Part shown: piece by piece, positions 19,268 through 28,248 of the stretch
How positions within the stretch are numbered: the first letter of the stretch is position 1
Layout of the letters: the number at the start of each line of letters is the position of its first letter
NCBI RefSeq assembly: GCF_051912845.1
Contig: NZ_JBNCBU010000001.1
Span: 1,922,001-1,986,000, forward strand
Length of the DNA: 64,000 nucleotides
Direction: 5' to 3'
Source of the DNA: Tsuneonella sediminis
GTDB taxonomy: Bacteria > Pseudomonadota > Alphaproteobacteria > Sphingomonadales > Sphingomonadaceae
The notes under the pieces: generated by a model
Told to the model about the DNA's origin: nothing
Seen by the model: only the letters and a program-made list of their open reading frames with translations
The model's database searches: none
Translations under genes and position numbers: made by a program

Positions 19268-19954
19268 TCAGCGCCGGGCGAGGCCATCTTCGAGCAGCGC
19301 GCTCACCGCGGCGGTGATATCCTCGACCGGCCGACTATCGTCCCACACGCCGAAGCGCATGCCGAGGAACACGTTCGCGCCCATCAGTGCCCAGGCGCGC
19401 ACCTCGTTGTCGCCGGGCGTAAGCAGGCCTAACTCCTGCGCGGCGGCCAGGCGGCCCTCGATGCGCTTCGCGGTGCCCTCGTAGTGCGCGCGGTAACTGG
19501 CGGGATCGGCGAACTCGGCTTCGTCGATGATCCGGTAGATTTCCTTGTGCTCGCGCGCGAAGCGAAGGAACGCGGCGAGAGCCTCTGCCTCGCGCTCGAT
19601 GCCGCTCGATGCTTGCGGAACCTCGGCGGCGACGGTCTGGGCGACCGCCCGGCTCATATCGCGTACCAGCGCCGAGAAGATCGCCTCCTTGCTGTCGAAG
19701 TAGGTGTAGAAGCTGCCGAGCGCAGTCCCGGCGCGCCGGGTGATCCCACTGATGGAAGCGGCGTGGAACCCCAGGTCGCCGAATTCCTTCGCGGCGGCGT
19801 CGAGCAGCTTGCGCAAGGTCTCGCGGCCCCGCGCGGTACGCGGCTCCTTGCCGGGGCTGGCGGCGCTCGCCGCGGAACGGGAACCTGTGGCCACGGCGCC
19901 ACGGATAGGCCCGCAGCGGCGCGGCGGCAAGAATAAAGTTGAAAGGTGGTTCAT
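19268..19954 (-). CDS. TetR family transcriptional regulator
   Basis: A 228-residue regulator with a TetR helix-turn-helix: 'LLDAAAKEFGDLGFHAASIS' then 'ITRRAGTALGSFYTYFDSKE'. The ligand-binding domain is variable and gives no hint of ligand. The ATG at 19954 lies inside a palindrome (19939-19961), so either the mRNA is leaderless or the true start is downstream, for example the GTG at 19894 just ahead of the conserved region. It is divergent from a TonB-dependent receptor gene, which is the most likely target, with probable self-repression. Confidence 0.88.
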   Translation of the reverse strand: MNHLSTLFLPPRRCGPIRGAVATGSRSAASAASPGKEPRTARGRETLRKLLDAAAKEFGDLGFHAASISGITRRAGTALGSFYTYFDSKEAIFSALVRDMSRAVAQTVAAEVPQASSGIEREAEALAAFLRFAREHKEIYRIIDEAEFADPASYRAHYEGTAKRIEGRLAAAQELGLLTPGDNEVRAWALMGANVFLGMRFGVWDDSRPVEDITAAVSALLEDGLARR

Positions 19955-19961
19955 CTTTCAA
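19939..19961. promoter_or_regulatory. Palindromic operator candidate between TetR and TonB receptor genes
   Basis: The sequence ttgaaaggtg-gtt-catctttcaa is an inverted repeat with ten-base arms (nine of ten matched) around a three-base centre. It lies in the divergent space between the TetR gene and the TonB-dependent receptor and overlaps the first possible TetR start codon. The size and symmetry fit a TetR-family dimer site. Function is inferred from position. Confidence 0.5.
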
Positions 19962-20016
19962 TATGGACGGCGCGATCGCGGAAACCACAGCCGCGCACGT
20001 TCCGGGAGACCTCTTG

Positions 20017-22371
20017 ATGATCCGCTTGACCGCCCGCGCCAGTCACATCGCGCTCGCCCTCGCGTCCACCGCGGTTGCCGCCCCCGCCTTCGCGCAGGAC
20101 CTGCCCAACGAGCCCGCGGCCTCGGCGCCCACCGGCGAGGAAGGCGGAATCGTGGTCACCGCCCGCCGGCGCGAGGAGACGCTGATCGAGGTGCCGATCG
20201 CGGTCACCGCCTACAGCGCCGCCGCGCTCGAGCAGGCTGGCGCGATCGACATCACCGACATCGCCAACACCACGCCGAACACCACGCTCGAGGCCAGCCG
20301 CGGCACCAACTCGACGCTGTCCGCGTTCATCCGCGGTGTCGGCCAGCAGGACCCCGTCTCGGGCTTCGAGCAGGGCGTCGGGATCTATCTCGACGATGTC
20401 TACCTCAACCGTCCGCAGGCGGCGGTAATGGACATCTACGAGGTCGACCGGATCGAGGTGCTGCGCGGTCCGCAGGGCACGCTGTATGGTCGCAACACGA
20501 TCGGCGGCGCGGTCAAGTACGTGACGAAGGCCCTGCCGCAAGACCCCTCGATGAAGATCAAGGCGACGTACGGCACCTATAATCAGCTCGACGGCATCGT
20601 GAGCGGTTCGGCGCCGATCGGCGACCTCGTAAGGGTGGGAGGCGCGGTCGCCCGGTTGACGCGCGACGGCTTCGGCGAGAACCTGACCACCGGGCTCGAG
20701 AACTACAACAAGGATGTCTGGGCCGCGCGCGGCACTTTCGAGATGGGAGGATACGGCGAGCCGGTCCTCATCCGCATTTCGGGCGACTACACCAAGGACG
20801 ACAGCAATCCGCGCGGCGGCCACCGCCTGATCCCCGGACTCGCCTCGGGCGCCCCGGTGCTGAGGAACGTGTTCGACAGCCGCGGCGGGCTCAACGATCC
20901 CGAGCAGGAGGTCGAGGCTTACGGGCTGGCGATGAACGTCAGCGTGGACCTGTCCGATGCGTTCACGCTTCGCTCGATCAGCGCTTGGCGCAAGGACGAC
21001 ACGGCGACCCCGATCGATTTCGACGCGCTACCCGCGGTCGATCTCGACGTGCCCGGCATCTACCGCAACGAACAGATCAGCCAGGAATTCCAGCTGCTCT
21101 ACGACCGCGGGCCGCTGTCGGCGCTGGTCGGATTCTACTATCTCGACGCGCAGGCCGACACACTGTTCGACGTGCGCCTGTTCACGACCTCGCCCGGCTT
21201 CACCGCGTTCACCGAGGCCGACGTCGATACCGAAACCTACGCGGTCTTCGCCGACCTGACGTTCGACCTCAGCGAGCAGCTCAGCCTTTCGCTCGGCGGG
21301 CGCTACACCTGGGACGAGCGCACCGCCGCGATCCTGCGCCAGAACTACGTCGGTGGAGGTTCGCCGGTGTTCGGGGGCGCAGGGGTCAGGGCCGGTGCCC
21401 CGGCGACCGACTTCAAGGGCAGCCGCGAGTTCAGGAAATTCACCCCGCGCGCCTCGCTCAGCTTCAAGCCAACCCCGGATCACAACGTCTATGCAAGCTT
21501 TAGCCAGGGCTTCAAGGGTGGCGGCTTCGACCCGCGCGGCGTGGGCATCAATGCACCCGATCTCAACCGCGACGGCGTGCGCTCGAACGAAGAGATCGCC
21601 CAGTTCCTGAGCTTCGCGCCCGAGCAGGTCGACAGCTATGAGGTCGGTTACAAGGGCAGCCTGATGGACGGCGCGCTCTATGTCGCGCTCGCCGGCTTCT
21701 ACGCGGATTACACCGATGTGCAGATTCCCGGATCGGTGCCCTGCACCGCGGGCGGGGTGGTAACGTTCTGCGGCGTTGTTTCGAACGCCGGCAAGGCAAC
21801 CTTCAAGGGTCTCGAATTTGAAACCACCGCGCGCATCGGCCGCGACCTGATGGCTGCCGGCGACCGGCTTAGCCTGGCCGGAACGCTCGGCTACATTGAC
21901 GCGCAATACGACGAGTATATCACCAATATCGCGAGCGTGCCGACCGATGTCGCGCAGTTCCGCAAGGTGCAGAACACGCCCAAGTGGACCGCCAGCGGGA
22001 CGCTTGCCTATTCGACGCCGGTCGGCGAAGGCGACCTCGATTTTAGCACGACTCTGTCGTACCGGTCGCGGACCTACCAGTTCGAAATTCCCAACCCGTT
22101 CATCGACCAGCCGGGTTACGCGCTGCTGGATGCGAACCTTGTCTACACCGCGCCCGATAAACGCTGGAGCCTGGGCCTCCACGGACGCAACCTGACCGAC
22201 AAGGAATACAAGACCTCGGGTTACACCTTCGTCGCGACCAATCCGACCACGGGCGCGCTCATCCTCGGCGCGAACGGCCTGCCGGGCGGCGGTCTCGGCA
22301 CCGAGAAGACGCTGACAGCGTTCTACGGCAACCCGCGGCAGGTGTTCGTCACCGGTACGGTCAGGTTCTGA
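20017..22371 (+). CDS. TonB-dependent outer-membrane receptor
   Basis: A 784-residue receptor for energised uptake across the outer membrane. It begins with a signal peptide ending A-F-A-Q-D, has a TonB-box-like stretch 'GGIVVTARRREE', a plug ('YEVDRIEVLRGPQGTLYGRN') and a barrel ending in an aromatic residue, F. The plug style is the FecA/CirA-like type common in sphingomonads; no ligand can be assigned. The ATG at 20017 follows gggaga. It is divergent from a TetR gene and shares a palindrome with it, so expression is likely ligand-responsive. Confidence 0.92.
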   Translation: MIRLTARASHIALALASTAVAAPAFAQDLPNEPAASAPTGEEGGIVVTARRREETLIEVPIAVTAYSAAALEQAGAIDITDIANTTPNTTLEASRGTNSTLSAFIRGVGQQDPVSGFEQGVGIYLDDVYLNRPQAAVMDIYEVDRIEVLRGPQGTLYGRNTIGGAVKYVTKALPQDPSMKIKATYGTYNQLDGIVSGSAPIGDLVRVGGAVARLTRDGFGENLTTGLENYNKDVWAARGTFEMGGYGEPVLIRISGDYTKDDSNPRGGHRLIPGLASGAPVLRNVFDSRGGLNDPEQEVEAYGLAMNVSVDLSDAFTLRSISAWRKDDTATPIDFDALPAVDLDVPGIYRNEQISQEFQLLYDRGPLSALVGFYYLDAQADTLFDVRLFTTSPGFTAFTEADVDTETYAVFADLTFDLSEQLSLSLGGRYTWDERTAAILRQNYVGGGSPVFGGAGVRAGAPATDFKGSREFRKFTPRASLSFKPTPDHNVYASFSQGFKGGGFDPRGVGINAPDLNRDGVRSNEEIAQFLSFAPEQVDSYEVGYKGSLMDGALYVALAGFYADYTDVQIPGSVPCTAGGVVTFCGVVSNAGKATFKGLEFETTARIGRDLMAAGDRLSLAGTLGYIDAQYDEYITNIASVPTDVAQFRKVQNTPKWTASGTLAYSTPVGEGDLDFSTTLSYRSRTYQFEIPNPFIDQPGYALLDANLVYTAPDKRWSLGLHGRNLTDKEYKTSGYTFVATNPTTGALILGANGLPGGGLGTEKTLTAFYGNPRQVFVTGTVRF

Positions 22372-22372
22372 T

Positions 22373-22421
22373 GCAAGCGGGGGTAAGCCCGCGCTCCGGA
22401 TAAGTCCGGGCGCGCGCTTGC
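22373..22421 (+). terminator. Nested hairpin after the TonB receptor gene
   Basis: Immediately after the receptor stop, an outer stem GCAAGCG (22373-22379) pairs with CGCTTGC (22415-22421). An inner GC-rich stem (CGCGC-CCGGA at 22390-22400 with TCCGG-GCGCG at 22405-22414, one bulged base, loop taag) sits inside. No clear T-run follows, so this may be a weak terminator or a transcript-stabilising structure. Confidence 0.35.
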
Positions 22422-22452
22422 CCCGCGCTGCGCGGTGGGGAATCACCGCCGC

Positions 22453-23007
22453 ATGGCGATTCTCTCCGACAGGTGGATCCGCGAGGCGGCGACGACCCGC
22501 GGAATGATCGAGCCCTTCGTCGAGGCGCAACGCCGCGAGGGCTGCATCAGCTACGGCCTGTCGAGCTACGGCTACGACGCGCGCGTCGCCGACGAGTTCA
22601 AGATCTTTACCAACGTCGATTCGGCGGTGGTCGATCCGAAGGACTTCGCCGCGAACTCGTTCGTCGATCGCAAGACCGACGTCTGCGTGATCCCGCCCAA
22701 TTCGTTCGCGCTTGCCCGGACGGTCGAATACTTCCGCGTGCCCGAGGACGTGCTGGTGATCTGCCTCGGCAAGAGCACCTATGCCCGCTGCGGGATCATC
22801 GTGAACGTCACCCCGCTCGAACCCGGCTGGGAAGGGCACGTCACGCTCGAGTTCTCCAACACGACCCCGCTGCCCGCCCGGATCTACGCCAACGAGGGCG
22901 CGTGCCAGTTCCTGTTCCTGCAGGGTAACGAACGGTGCGAGACGAGCTATCGCGACCGCGCGGGCAAGTACATGGGCCAGCGCGGCGTCACGCTGCCGAG
23001 GCTCTGA
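22453..23007 (+). CDS. dcd: dCTP deaminase
   Basis: Dcd deaminates dCTP to dUTP, feeding thymidylate synthesis. The 184-residue protein shows the trimeric dUTPase-like fold with 'GLSSYGYDARVA', 'GKSTYARCGI' and the catalytic-site segment 'TPLEPGWEGHVTLEFSNT', including the conserved glutamates. The ATG at 22453 gives the canonical MAILSDRWI start; the six-codon longer frame is not conserved. It stands alone between a TonB receptor and a saccharopine-dehydrogenase-like gene. Confidence 0.97.
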   Translation: MAILSDRWIREAATTRGMIEPFVEAQRREGCISYGLSSYGYDARVADEFKIFTNVDSAVVDPKDFAANSFVDRKTDVCVIPPNSFALARTVEYFRVPEDVLVICLGKSTYARCGIIVNVTPLEPGWEGHVTLEFSNTTPLPARIYANEGACQFLFLQGNERCETSYRDRAGKYMGQRGVTLPRL

Positions 23008-23080
23008 GCGGACGGCGCTGACGTAGCGGCTTTGACTCGGTCCTGGCCAGGGCGCATTCCTCGCTGCGAGGAGAGCGAGC

Positions 23081-24256
23081 ATGGCGGACAGGGAATTCGA
23101 TATCGTCGTCTACGGGGCAACCGGCTACACCGGGCGGCTCGTGGCCGAGCATTTCGTGCGCGAGTACGGCGGCAAGGCTGATGCGCCGCGGTGGGCGATG
23201 GCGGGCCGGAGCAAGTCCAAGCTTGAAGACGTGCGCGATCTGATCGGCGCGCCCGCGGGCACACCGCTGGTTATCGCCGATGCAGACGATCCCGGCACGC
23301 TCGACGCGATGTGCCATCGCACTCGCGTGGTCCTGACCACGGTCGGGCCGTACCAGTTGTATGGCGAGGAACTTGTCGCCGCCTGCGTGCGCGCGGGAAC
23401 CGATTATGCCGACTTGTGCGGCGAGCCGGTCTGGATGCGCCAGATGATCGACCGGCACGAGGCCGCCGCGAAGGCGAGCGGGGCGCGCATCTGCTTTTCG
23501 TCGGGATTTGATTCGATCCCCTTCGACCTCGGCGTGCTGATGACCCAGAAGGAAGCGAGAGCGCGCTTCGGCTCGCCCGCGCCGCGCGTGCGAGCGCGGG
23601 TGCGCGGGATGTCGGGCGGCGCATCGGGCGGAACGGTCGCGAGCCTGACCGAGACGATGAAGGCGGTCGCGAAGAAGCCCTCACTGCTCGGCATCCTGCG
23701 TTCCAGTTTCGGCCTCACGCCCGGCTTCGAAGGACCCGACCAGCCGTCGGGGATGATACCCCGCTACGAGGACGACCTCGGCAGGTGGGCCGCGCCGTTC
23801 GTGATGGCGCCGATCAATACCAAGAACGTGCACCGCACCAACTTCCTCCTGGACCACCCGTGGGGCGCGGACTTCCGCTACGACGAGATGATGCTCACCA
23901 GCCCCGGAGAGGCCGGCAAGGCCGCCGCGGACGCGCTGGCCGGCATGATGAAGAACCCTTTCGGTGCAAAGCCGCCCAAACCGGGTGAAGGCCCCACGAA
24001 GGAAGAACGCGAAAACGGCTTCTACGACGTGGTGTTCATCGCGGAGATGCCGGACGGGCGATCGCTGCGCTACGCGGTCAAGGGCCGTTACGATCCGGGC
24101 TACGGATCGACCAGCCGGATGCTGGCCGAAACCGGGATGGCGCTTCTCGAGACCCGGGGTCCGGGCGGCATCGGCACTCCCGGGGCCTTTCTCGGCGAGG
24201 CGCTGGTCGAGCGGCTGCGCGAACATGCGGAGATCACCTTCGCGCCCGAGGACTAG
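23081..24256 (+). CDS. Saccharopine dehydrogenase-family oxidoreductase
   Basis: A 391-residue NAD(P)-binding protein. The Rossmann motif 'IVVYGATGYTGRLVAEHF' is at the N-terminus, and the pattern 'TTVGPYQLYGEELVAACVRAG' and 'CFSSGFDSIPFDLGV' matches the trans-acting enoyl-reductase / saccharopine-dehydrogenase-like family seen in actinobacteria, proteobacteria and eukaryotes (SCCPDH). The substrate in this organism is unknown; lysine catabolism is not implied. A strong aggag site precedes the ATG. It is followed by a DoxX gene on the same strand, 65 bases on. Confidence 0.85.
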   Translation: MADREFDIVVYGATGYTGRLVAEHFVREYGGKADAPRWAMAGRSKSKLEDVRDLIGAPAGTPLVIADADDPGTLDAMCHRTRVVLTTVGPYQLYGEELVAACVRAGTDYADLCGEPVWMRQMIDRHEAAAKASGARICFSSGFDSIPFDLGVLMTQKEARARFGSPAPRVRARVRGMSGGASGGTVASLTETMKAVAKKPSLLGILRSSFGLTPGFEGPDQPSGMIPRYEDDLGRWAAPFVMAPINTKNVHRTNFLLDHPWGADFRYDEMMLTSPGEAGKAAADALAGMMKNPFGAKPPKPGEGPTKEERENGFYDVVFIAEMPDGRSLRYAVKGRYDPGYGSTSRMLAETGMALLETRGPGGIGTPGAFLGEALVERLREHAEITFAPED

Positions 24257-24321
24257 GCCGCGCTGCAACTTTGCATCGGTCCGTGCGTTGCATCGGCGAA
24301 ACAGGGGAAAGGAACCGCGTC

Positions 24322-24828
24322 ATGTCCGCCATCGCCGCCTTCGTCGGCCGCCTGCTGCTCGCGCTGCTGTTCGTGCTGGCAGGGATCCCCAAGATCATCG
24401 ACCCGTCGGGTCCTGCGGCAATGCTGCAATCGGCCAACCTGCCCGCAAGCTTGGCGATGCCGACCGGCGTGTTCGAGGTGGTCGCGGGCCTCCTGCTCGC
24501 GCTGGGATTCATGACCCGGCTGGTGTCGATCCTGCTCTTCGGCTTCACCCTGCTGACCGTGTTCTTCTTCCACAACCAGTTCGGTGACCCGATGCAGGCC
24601 GCGCAGGCACTGAAAAACGTCGCGATCGCGGGCGGCCTGCTGATGGTGTTTGCCTATGGCCACATGTACTGGGGCTACGATCGCATGCGCGCCCAACGCA
24701 AGGGCGAGCGCGCCGCCGCCGAGGCCGAGGCGCGCGCCCACGACGCCGAGCTTCGGGCCGCCCGGGCAGAAGGCCGCGCCGAAGCTCTCGGCAGCGCCGA
24801 CCGCGACGGGGACGGCCGGGTCGGCTAG
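24322..24828 (+). CDS. DoxX family membrane protein
   Basis: A 168-residue inner-membrane protein with four hydrophobic segments in the DoxX arrangement ('GRLLLALLFVLAGIPKI', 'GVFEVVAGLLLALGFMTRL', 'GGLLMVFAYGHMYWGYDR'). The C-terminus is an unusual charged Ala/Arg/Glu-rich helix of about 40 residues. DoxX proteins are linked to redox or thiosulfate metabolism in some organisms, but the role here is unknown. The ATG at 24322 follows ggggaaaggaa. Its TAG overlaps the stop of the convergent TonB receptor (CTAG at 24825). Confidence 0.85.
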   Translation: MSAIAAFVGRLLLALLFVLAGIPKIIDPSGPAAMLQSANLPASLAMPTGVFEVVAGLLLALGFMTRLVSILLFGFTLLTVFFFHNQFGDPMQAAQALKNVAIAGGLLMVFAYGHMYWGYDRMRAQRKGERAAAEAEARAHDAELRAARAEGRAEALGSADRDGDGRVG

Positions 24829-26963
24829 AAGCTTGCGCGGACGCTCAGCTTGAGGTTCCGGCCCGCCAGCGGGACGAAATCCTTGGTGAAGCTTGCGTGG
24901 CGCCGGCCTTCGACGTCGAAGATGTTGTCGGCCTGCAGCAGCACGGTGACGGTGTCGCTGCCGGTGAGGGGCTTCCACGCCAGCGACGCGTTGACGAAAG
25001 TGAAGCCGCCGGTTGGCGTCTCGCCCGGTGCGACGCGGTGCTGCGCGAAGACCCGCTGGACCTCGCCCCTCAGGTCGAACCGGCCGGCCTGCGCCTCGAG
25101 CGCGCCGAGAAGCGACATCGCGGGGATGCGCGGCAACGGGGTGCCGTCCTTTAGCGACGCGCGCACGTAGTCGCCGCGCAGGTCGGCGACGAGGCGGAAC
25201 GAATCGCTGCTGATTACCGGGTAGGTCACCTCGCCCTCGAGGCCGGAGTAGATCGCGGCCCGCTGGACGGTCTCGAGGACTGGAAGCCCCTCGATCTCCT
25301 CGCCCGTCTGCTCTTGATAGATGTATCCCGAAAACCGGTTGCGGAACGCGGCCAGGCTGATCGTGCCGGGGCCGATGCTGCCGCGCACGAAGCCCTCGAT
25401 GCCCCACGCGCGCTCGATCCCGAGGCCCGGATTGCCGATCTCGTAGGCCTGCGTCGCGATGTGAGGCCCCTCTGCGAGCAGTTCCTCGGCGCTCGGTGCG
25501 CGGGCCACGCGGCTCAGGTTTGCGCCAAGGCGCAGGCCCGCGGCTGTCTCGTGGGCGATTCCGAGTGCACCTGAAAACGCGTCGAAGCTGCGCGCGAAAC
25601 CGAGGTAATTGGACTGGACGTGCGAGCGTTCGTAGCGGCCGGCAAGCTCGATCTCGACCGGACCCGCCTTGGCTTCCTGCAGCGCGAAAAACGCGATCTG
25701 GTCGGTCAGGTTCGGCGGGACGTAGGCTTCCGCGCCCGTCGCGCGAAAGTCGCGGAAGGTGTACTGAAGTCCCAGCGATCCCTGCCACGTGCCCCGGCGG
25801 TTCTGGATCAGTTCGGCGCGCGCCTCGACGCCCTCGACATCGAAGACGGTGCCGGTCTCGTCGCCTTCGAACTCGGTGTGCGCGTAATCCGAATAGCCCA
25901 CTCGGGTCGTCAGAGCCTTGAAGGCTCCGTCACCCAGCGCCAGGCGTCCGCGCAGGTCGGCGCGGTATTGCCTGAGGCCGATCGAAATCGGCACGTCGCC
26001 TTCTTCTTCACCCGCTTCGCCTTCGTCGCCGTGCCCGTGACCCGCGCCGGGGCGCCCGGGCACGCCGTACATGGTATCGTAGACACCGACCGAGGCGCCC
26101 AGCGAACTATCGCCCTCGAAGAACGCGAAGCCGCCGTTCGCGCTCCATGTGCGGGTGAAGCTGTCGGGCAGCACGCCCTTGCGTGCCGCCGCCTCGCGCA
26201 GCTCGGCCGCCTCGTCGGCATGACCCTCGGCTTCTTCCTCGTCGGCTTCCTCGAGCAGGTCCGACCGGAGGCGGCGGGACACGACGAAGCCGGGGATCCG
26301 CACATCGTCGGTATCGCGCCACGAACCGTCGGCATGGATCACGAAGCCGCCGCCCACTTGCACGTCGAGCGAGGCGCCGCCTTCCCGAAGATCATAGGCG
26401 GTGTCCGCAGCGACGGTCGCGTCGAGGTGGACCGCCTCCTCGAGCCGGCGCTGCGGGATGCGCTTGTCGATGACATTGACCGCGCCGCCGATCGCCTGAC
26501 TGCCGTACAGCAGGACCGCGGGGCCACGCAGGACCTCGATCCGCTCGGCCGTCAGCGGGTCGATCGAGACCGCGTGATCGGCGGAGGTGTTCGACGCATC
26601 GATCGCCCCAATGCCGTCGATAAGGACCTTGACCCGCTCGCCCGAGAACCCGCGCAGGACGGGCCGCGAGGCGCCGGGCGAGAAGCCCGAGGCGGTCACT
26701 CCCGGTTCGCGCGCGAGCACCTCACCAACCTGGCCCGCGAGGTTGCGCTGCAGTTCGACGCCCTCGACGACCGACGTGCCCGCCAGTGTGTCCAGCTGGG
26801 TCAACCCGCCCGCGGTCACGACGATCGGGTCGGACGCGCGAGAGTGATAATCGTCAGGAGCCGGAGTCGGAGCCGGCGGCTGGGACGCACTCTGCGCCCA
26901 TGCCGGGACGGTGAGAAGGGACGAGGCGAGGATGGCGGCGCGAAGACCGATGGGATGATACAT
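24825..26963 (-). CDS. ZnuD-like TonB-dependent receptor with His/acid-rich loop
   Basis: A 712-residue outer-membrane receptor with signal peptide (cleavage near A-W-A-Q), TonB-box region 'DPIVVTAGG', plug ('AERIEVLRGPAVLLYGSQA') and a C-terminal barrel ending S-F. Extracellular loops contain metal-ligand-rich stretches: an acidic segment with a histidine ('EEADEEEAEGHADEAAEL') and a GHGHG run followed by Glu/Asp residues after 'YGVPGRPGAG'. This layout resembles zinc receptors of the ZnuD type; zinc (or another divalent metal) is an inference. The ATG at 26963 is preferred over the GTG two codons upstream. A Zur/Fur-type gene lies 21 kb away. Confidence 0.88.
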   Translation of the reverse strand: MYHPIGLRAAILASSLLTVPAWAQSASQPPAPTPAPDDYHSRASDPIVVTAGGLTQLDTLAGTSVVEGVELQRNLAGQVGEVLAREPGVTASGFSPGASRPVLRGFSGERVKVLIDGIGAIDASNTSADHAVSIDPLTAERIEVLRGPAVLLYGSQAIGGAVNVIDKRIPQRRLEEAVHLDATVAADTAYDLREGGASLDVQVGGGFVIHADGSWRDTDDVRIPGFVVSRRLRSDLLEEADEEEAEGHADEAAELREAAARKGVLPDSFTRTWSANGGFAFFEGDSSLGASVGVYDTMYGVPGRPGAGHGHGDEGEAGEEEGDVPISIGLRQYRADLRGRLALGDGAFKALTTRVGYSDYAHTEFEGDETGTVFDVEGVEARAELIQNRRGTWQGSLGLQYTFRDFRATGAEAYVPPNLTDQIAFFALQEAKAGPVEIELAGRYERSHVQSNYLGFARSFDAFSGALGIAHETAAGLRLGANLSRVARAPSAEELLAEGPHIATQAYEIGNPGLGIERAWGIEGFVRGSIGPGTISLAAFRNRFSGYIYQEQTGEEIEGLPVLETVQRAAIYSGLEGEVTYPVISSDSFRLVADLRGDYVRASLKDGTPLPRIPAMSLLGALEAQAGRFDLRGEVQRVFAQHRVAPGETPTGGFTFVNASLAWKPLTGSDTVTVLLQADNIFDVEGRRHASFTKDFVPLAGRNLKLSVRASF

Positions 26964-27069
26964 TGTCACGCGGCGCCAGTTAGCGCTTCCGCCGCGCTCT
27001 TCAAGGGATTTCTTTGCGCAAGTGCGGCCAGCGGCGCGAAACGCGCGGCGATGCGATAATCCGGAAGAA

Positions 27070-27144
27070 TGGAGCGGGCGAAGAGATTCGAACTCTCGAC
27101 CCCAACCTTGGCAAGGTTGTGCTCTACCCCTGAGCTACGCCCGC
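27070..27144 (-). tRNA. tRNA-Gly (GCC)
   Basis: On the minus strand the sequence folds as a complete tRNA: acceptor arms GCGGGCG and CGCCCGC, D-arm with 'GCTCAGGGGTAGAGC', anticodon loop TTGCCAA, T-loop TTCGAAT and an encoded CCA end. The anticodon GCC (27112-27110) reads glycine codons. The gene lies between a TonB receptor and a thioredoxin-like gene, with 187 bases to the latter. Confidence 0.96.
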
Positions 27145-27331
27145 TCACTGGCGCTGGCCTGGAACCGTGGTCCCGGGCCGGGGAGGCGCGCGATTAGCAA
27201 CAGGTGCGAGGGGCCGCAAGCGCAAAATAGCCGCAGCCTGCAGGTGCCGCTTTTCGCTTCACAAACGCGGTCGAAGGCCCACATTGGCCCCGAAATCCAA
27301 TTTCGACCTAGACACGCAAGGGGACCGGCAC

Positions 27332-28246
27332 GTGGCCAGCATGGGTTTGAACCTCGAGGAGCAGAAGGCGGTCGACCGCTTTCGCAAGGACATCGTCGAA
27401 CCGTCGATGACCAGCCTGGTCGTGCTCGATTTCTGGGCCGAGTGGTGCGGGCCGTGCAAGGCGCTCACGCCGGTGCTTGAAAAGGTCTGCGCCGAATATG
27501 CGGACAAGGGCGTCGTGCTCGCGAAGATCAACGTCGACGAGGAACAGTTCATCGCCGCGCAGTTCCAGGTGCGGTCGATTCCCACCGTTTATGCGATGTT
27601 TCAGGGGCAGCCGGTCGCCGACCTCACCAACGCCCGCACCGAAACGCAGCTGAAGTCGATGCTCGACCAGCTGCTCGGCCAGCTGCCTGTCGGCGGCGAC
27701 ACCGAACGGCAGGCCGGCACCGACGTCGCGCAGTTCGTCGAGATGGGCGAGAGCGTGCTTGCCGAAGGCGATGCCGAGCGCGCGGCGGGCATCTTCTCGC
27801 AGGTGGTCGAGATGGCGCCCGAGAGCGCTCCGGCGCACGCCGGGCTCATCCGCGCCCTCGTGGCGGCCGGTCGCGCCGACGAAGCGCAGGCGCACGCTGC
27901 AACGCTGGACGAGAAACTGGCCGCCGATCCCGCGGTAGGCACGGCGCTGTCGGCGCTCGAACTGGCCGGCGAGCGGGTCGATGACAGCGAATTGCAGGCG
28001 CTGCGCGCCGCCGCGGCGGAACGGCCTACCGACATGGAAGCGCAGATGGCCTATGCCGAGGCCGCGTTCGCGAACGGCGACCGCGAGGCGGCCGGCGAGA
28101 CGCTGCTCGGCATGATCCGCACCGACCGCGAATGGAACGACGGCGCGGCCCGCGCGCGGCTCGTCAAGATGTTCGAGGCGGTCGGGCTGGAGGACCCCTG
28201 GGCCGTCGCCACCCGCCGCAAGCTGTCCACCGTGCTGTTCGGATAG
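27332..28246 (+). CDS. Thioredoxin-domain protein with TPR-like C-terminus (CnoX/YbbN type)
   Basis: A 304-residue protein with an N-terminal thioredoxin fold carrying the CGPC active site (C39/C42 in 'AEWCGPCKAL') and a C-terminal alpha-helical repeat region. This architecture matches YbbN/CnoX, a redox-active co-chaperone that works with GroEL and DnaK. Retention of both cysteines suggests oxidoreductase activity. The GTG at 27332 is chosen because aaggggac lies eight bases upstream; an ATG at 27341 is the alternative. A LON-substrate-binding gene follows two bases after its stop. Confidence 0.9.
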   Translation: MASMGLNLEEQKAVDRFRKDIVEPSMTSLVVLDFWAEWCGPCKALTPVLEKVCAEYADKGVVLAKINVDEEQFIAAQFQVRSIPTVYAMFQGQPVADLTNARTETQLKSMLDQLLGQLPVGGDTERQAGTDVAQFVEMGESVLAEGDAERAAGIFSQVVEMAPESAPAHAGLIRALVAAGRADEAQAHAATLDEKLAADPAVGTALSALELAGERVDDSELQALRAAAAERPTDMEAQMAYAEAAFANGDREAAGETLLGMIRTDREWNDGAARARLVKMFEAVGLEDPWAVATRRKLSTVLFG

Positions 28247-28248
28247 CC

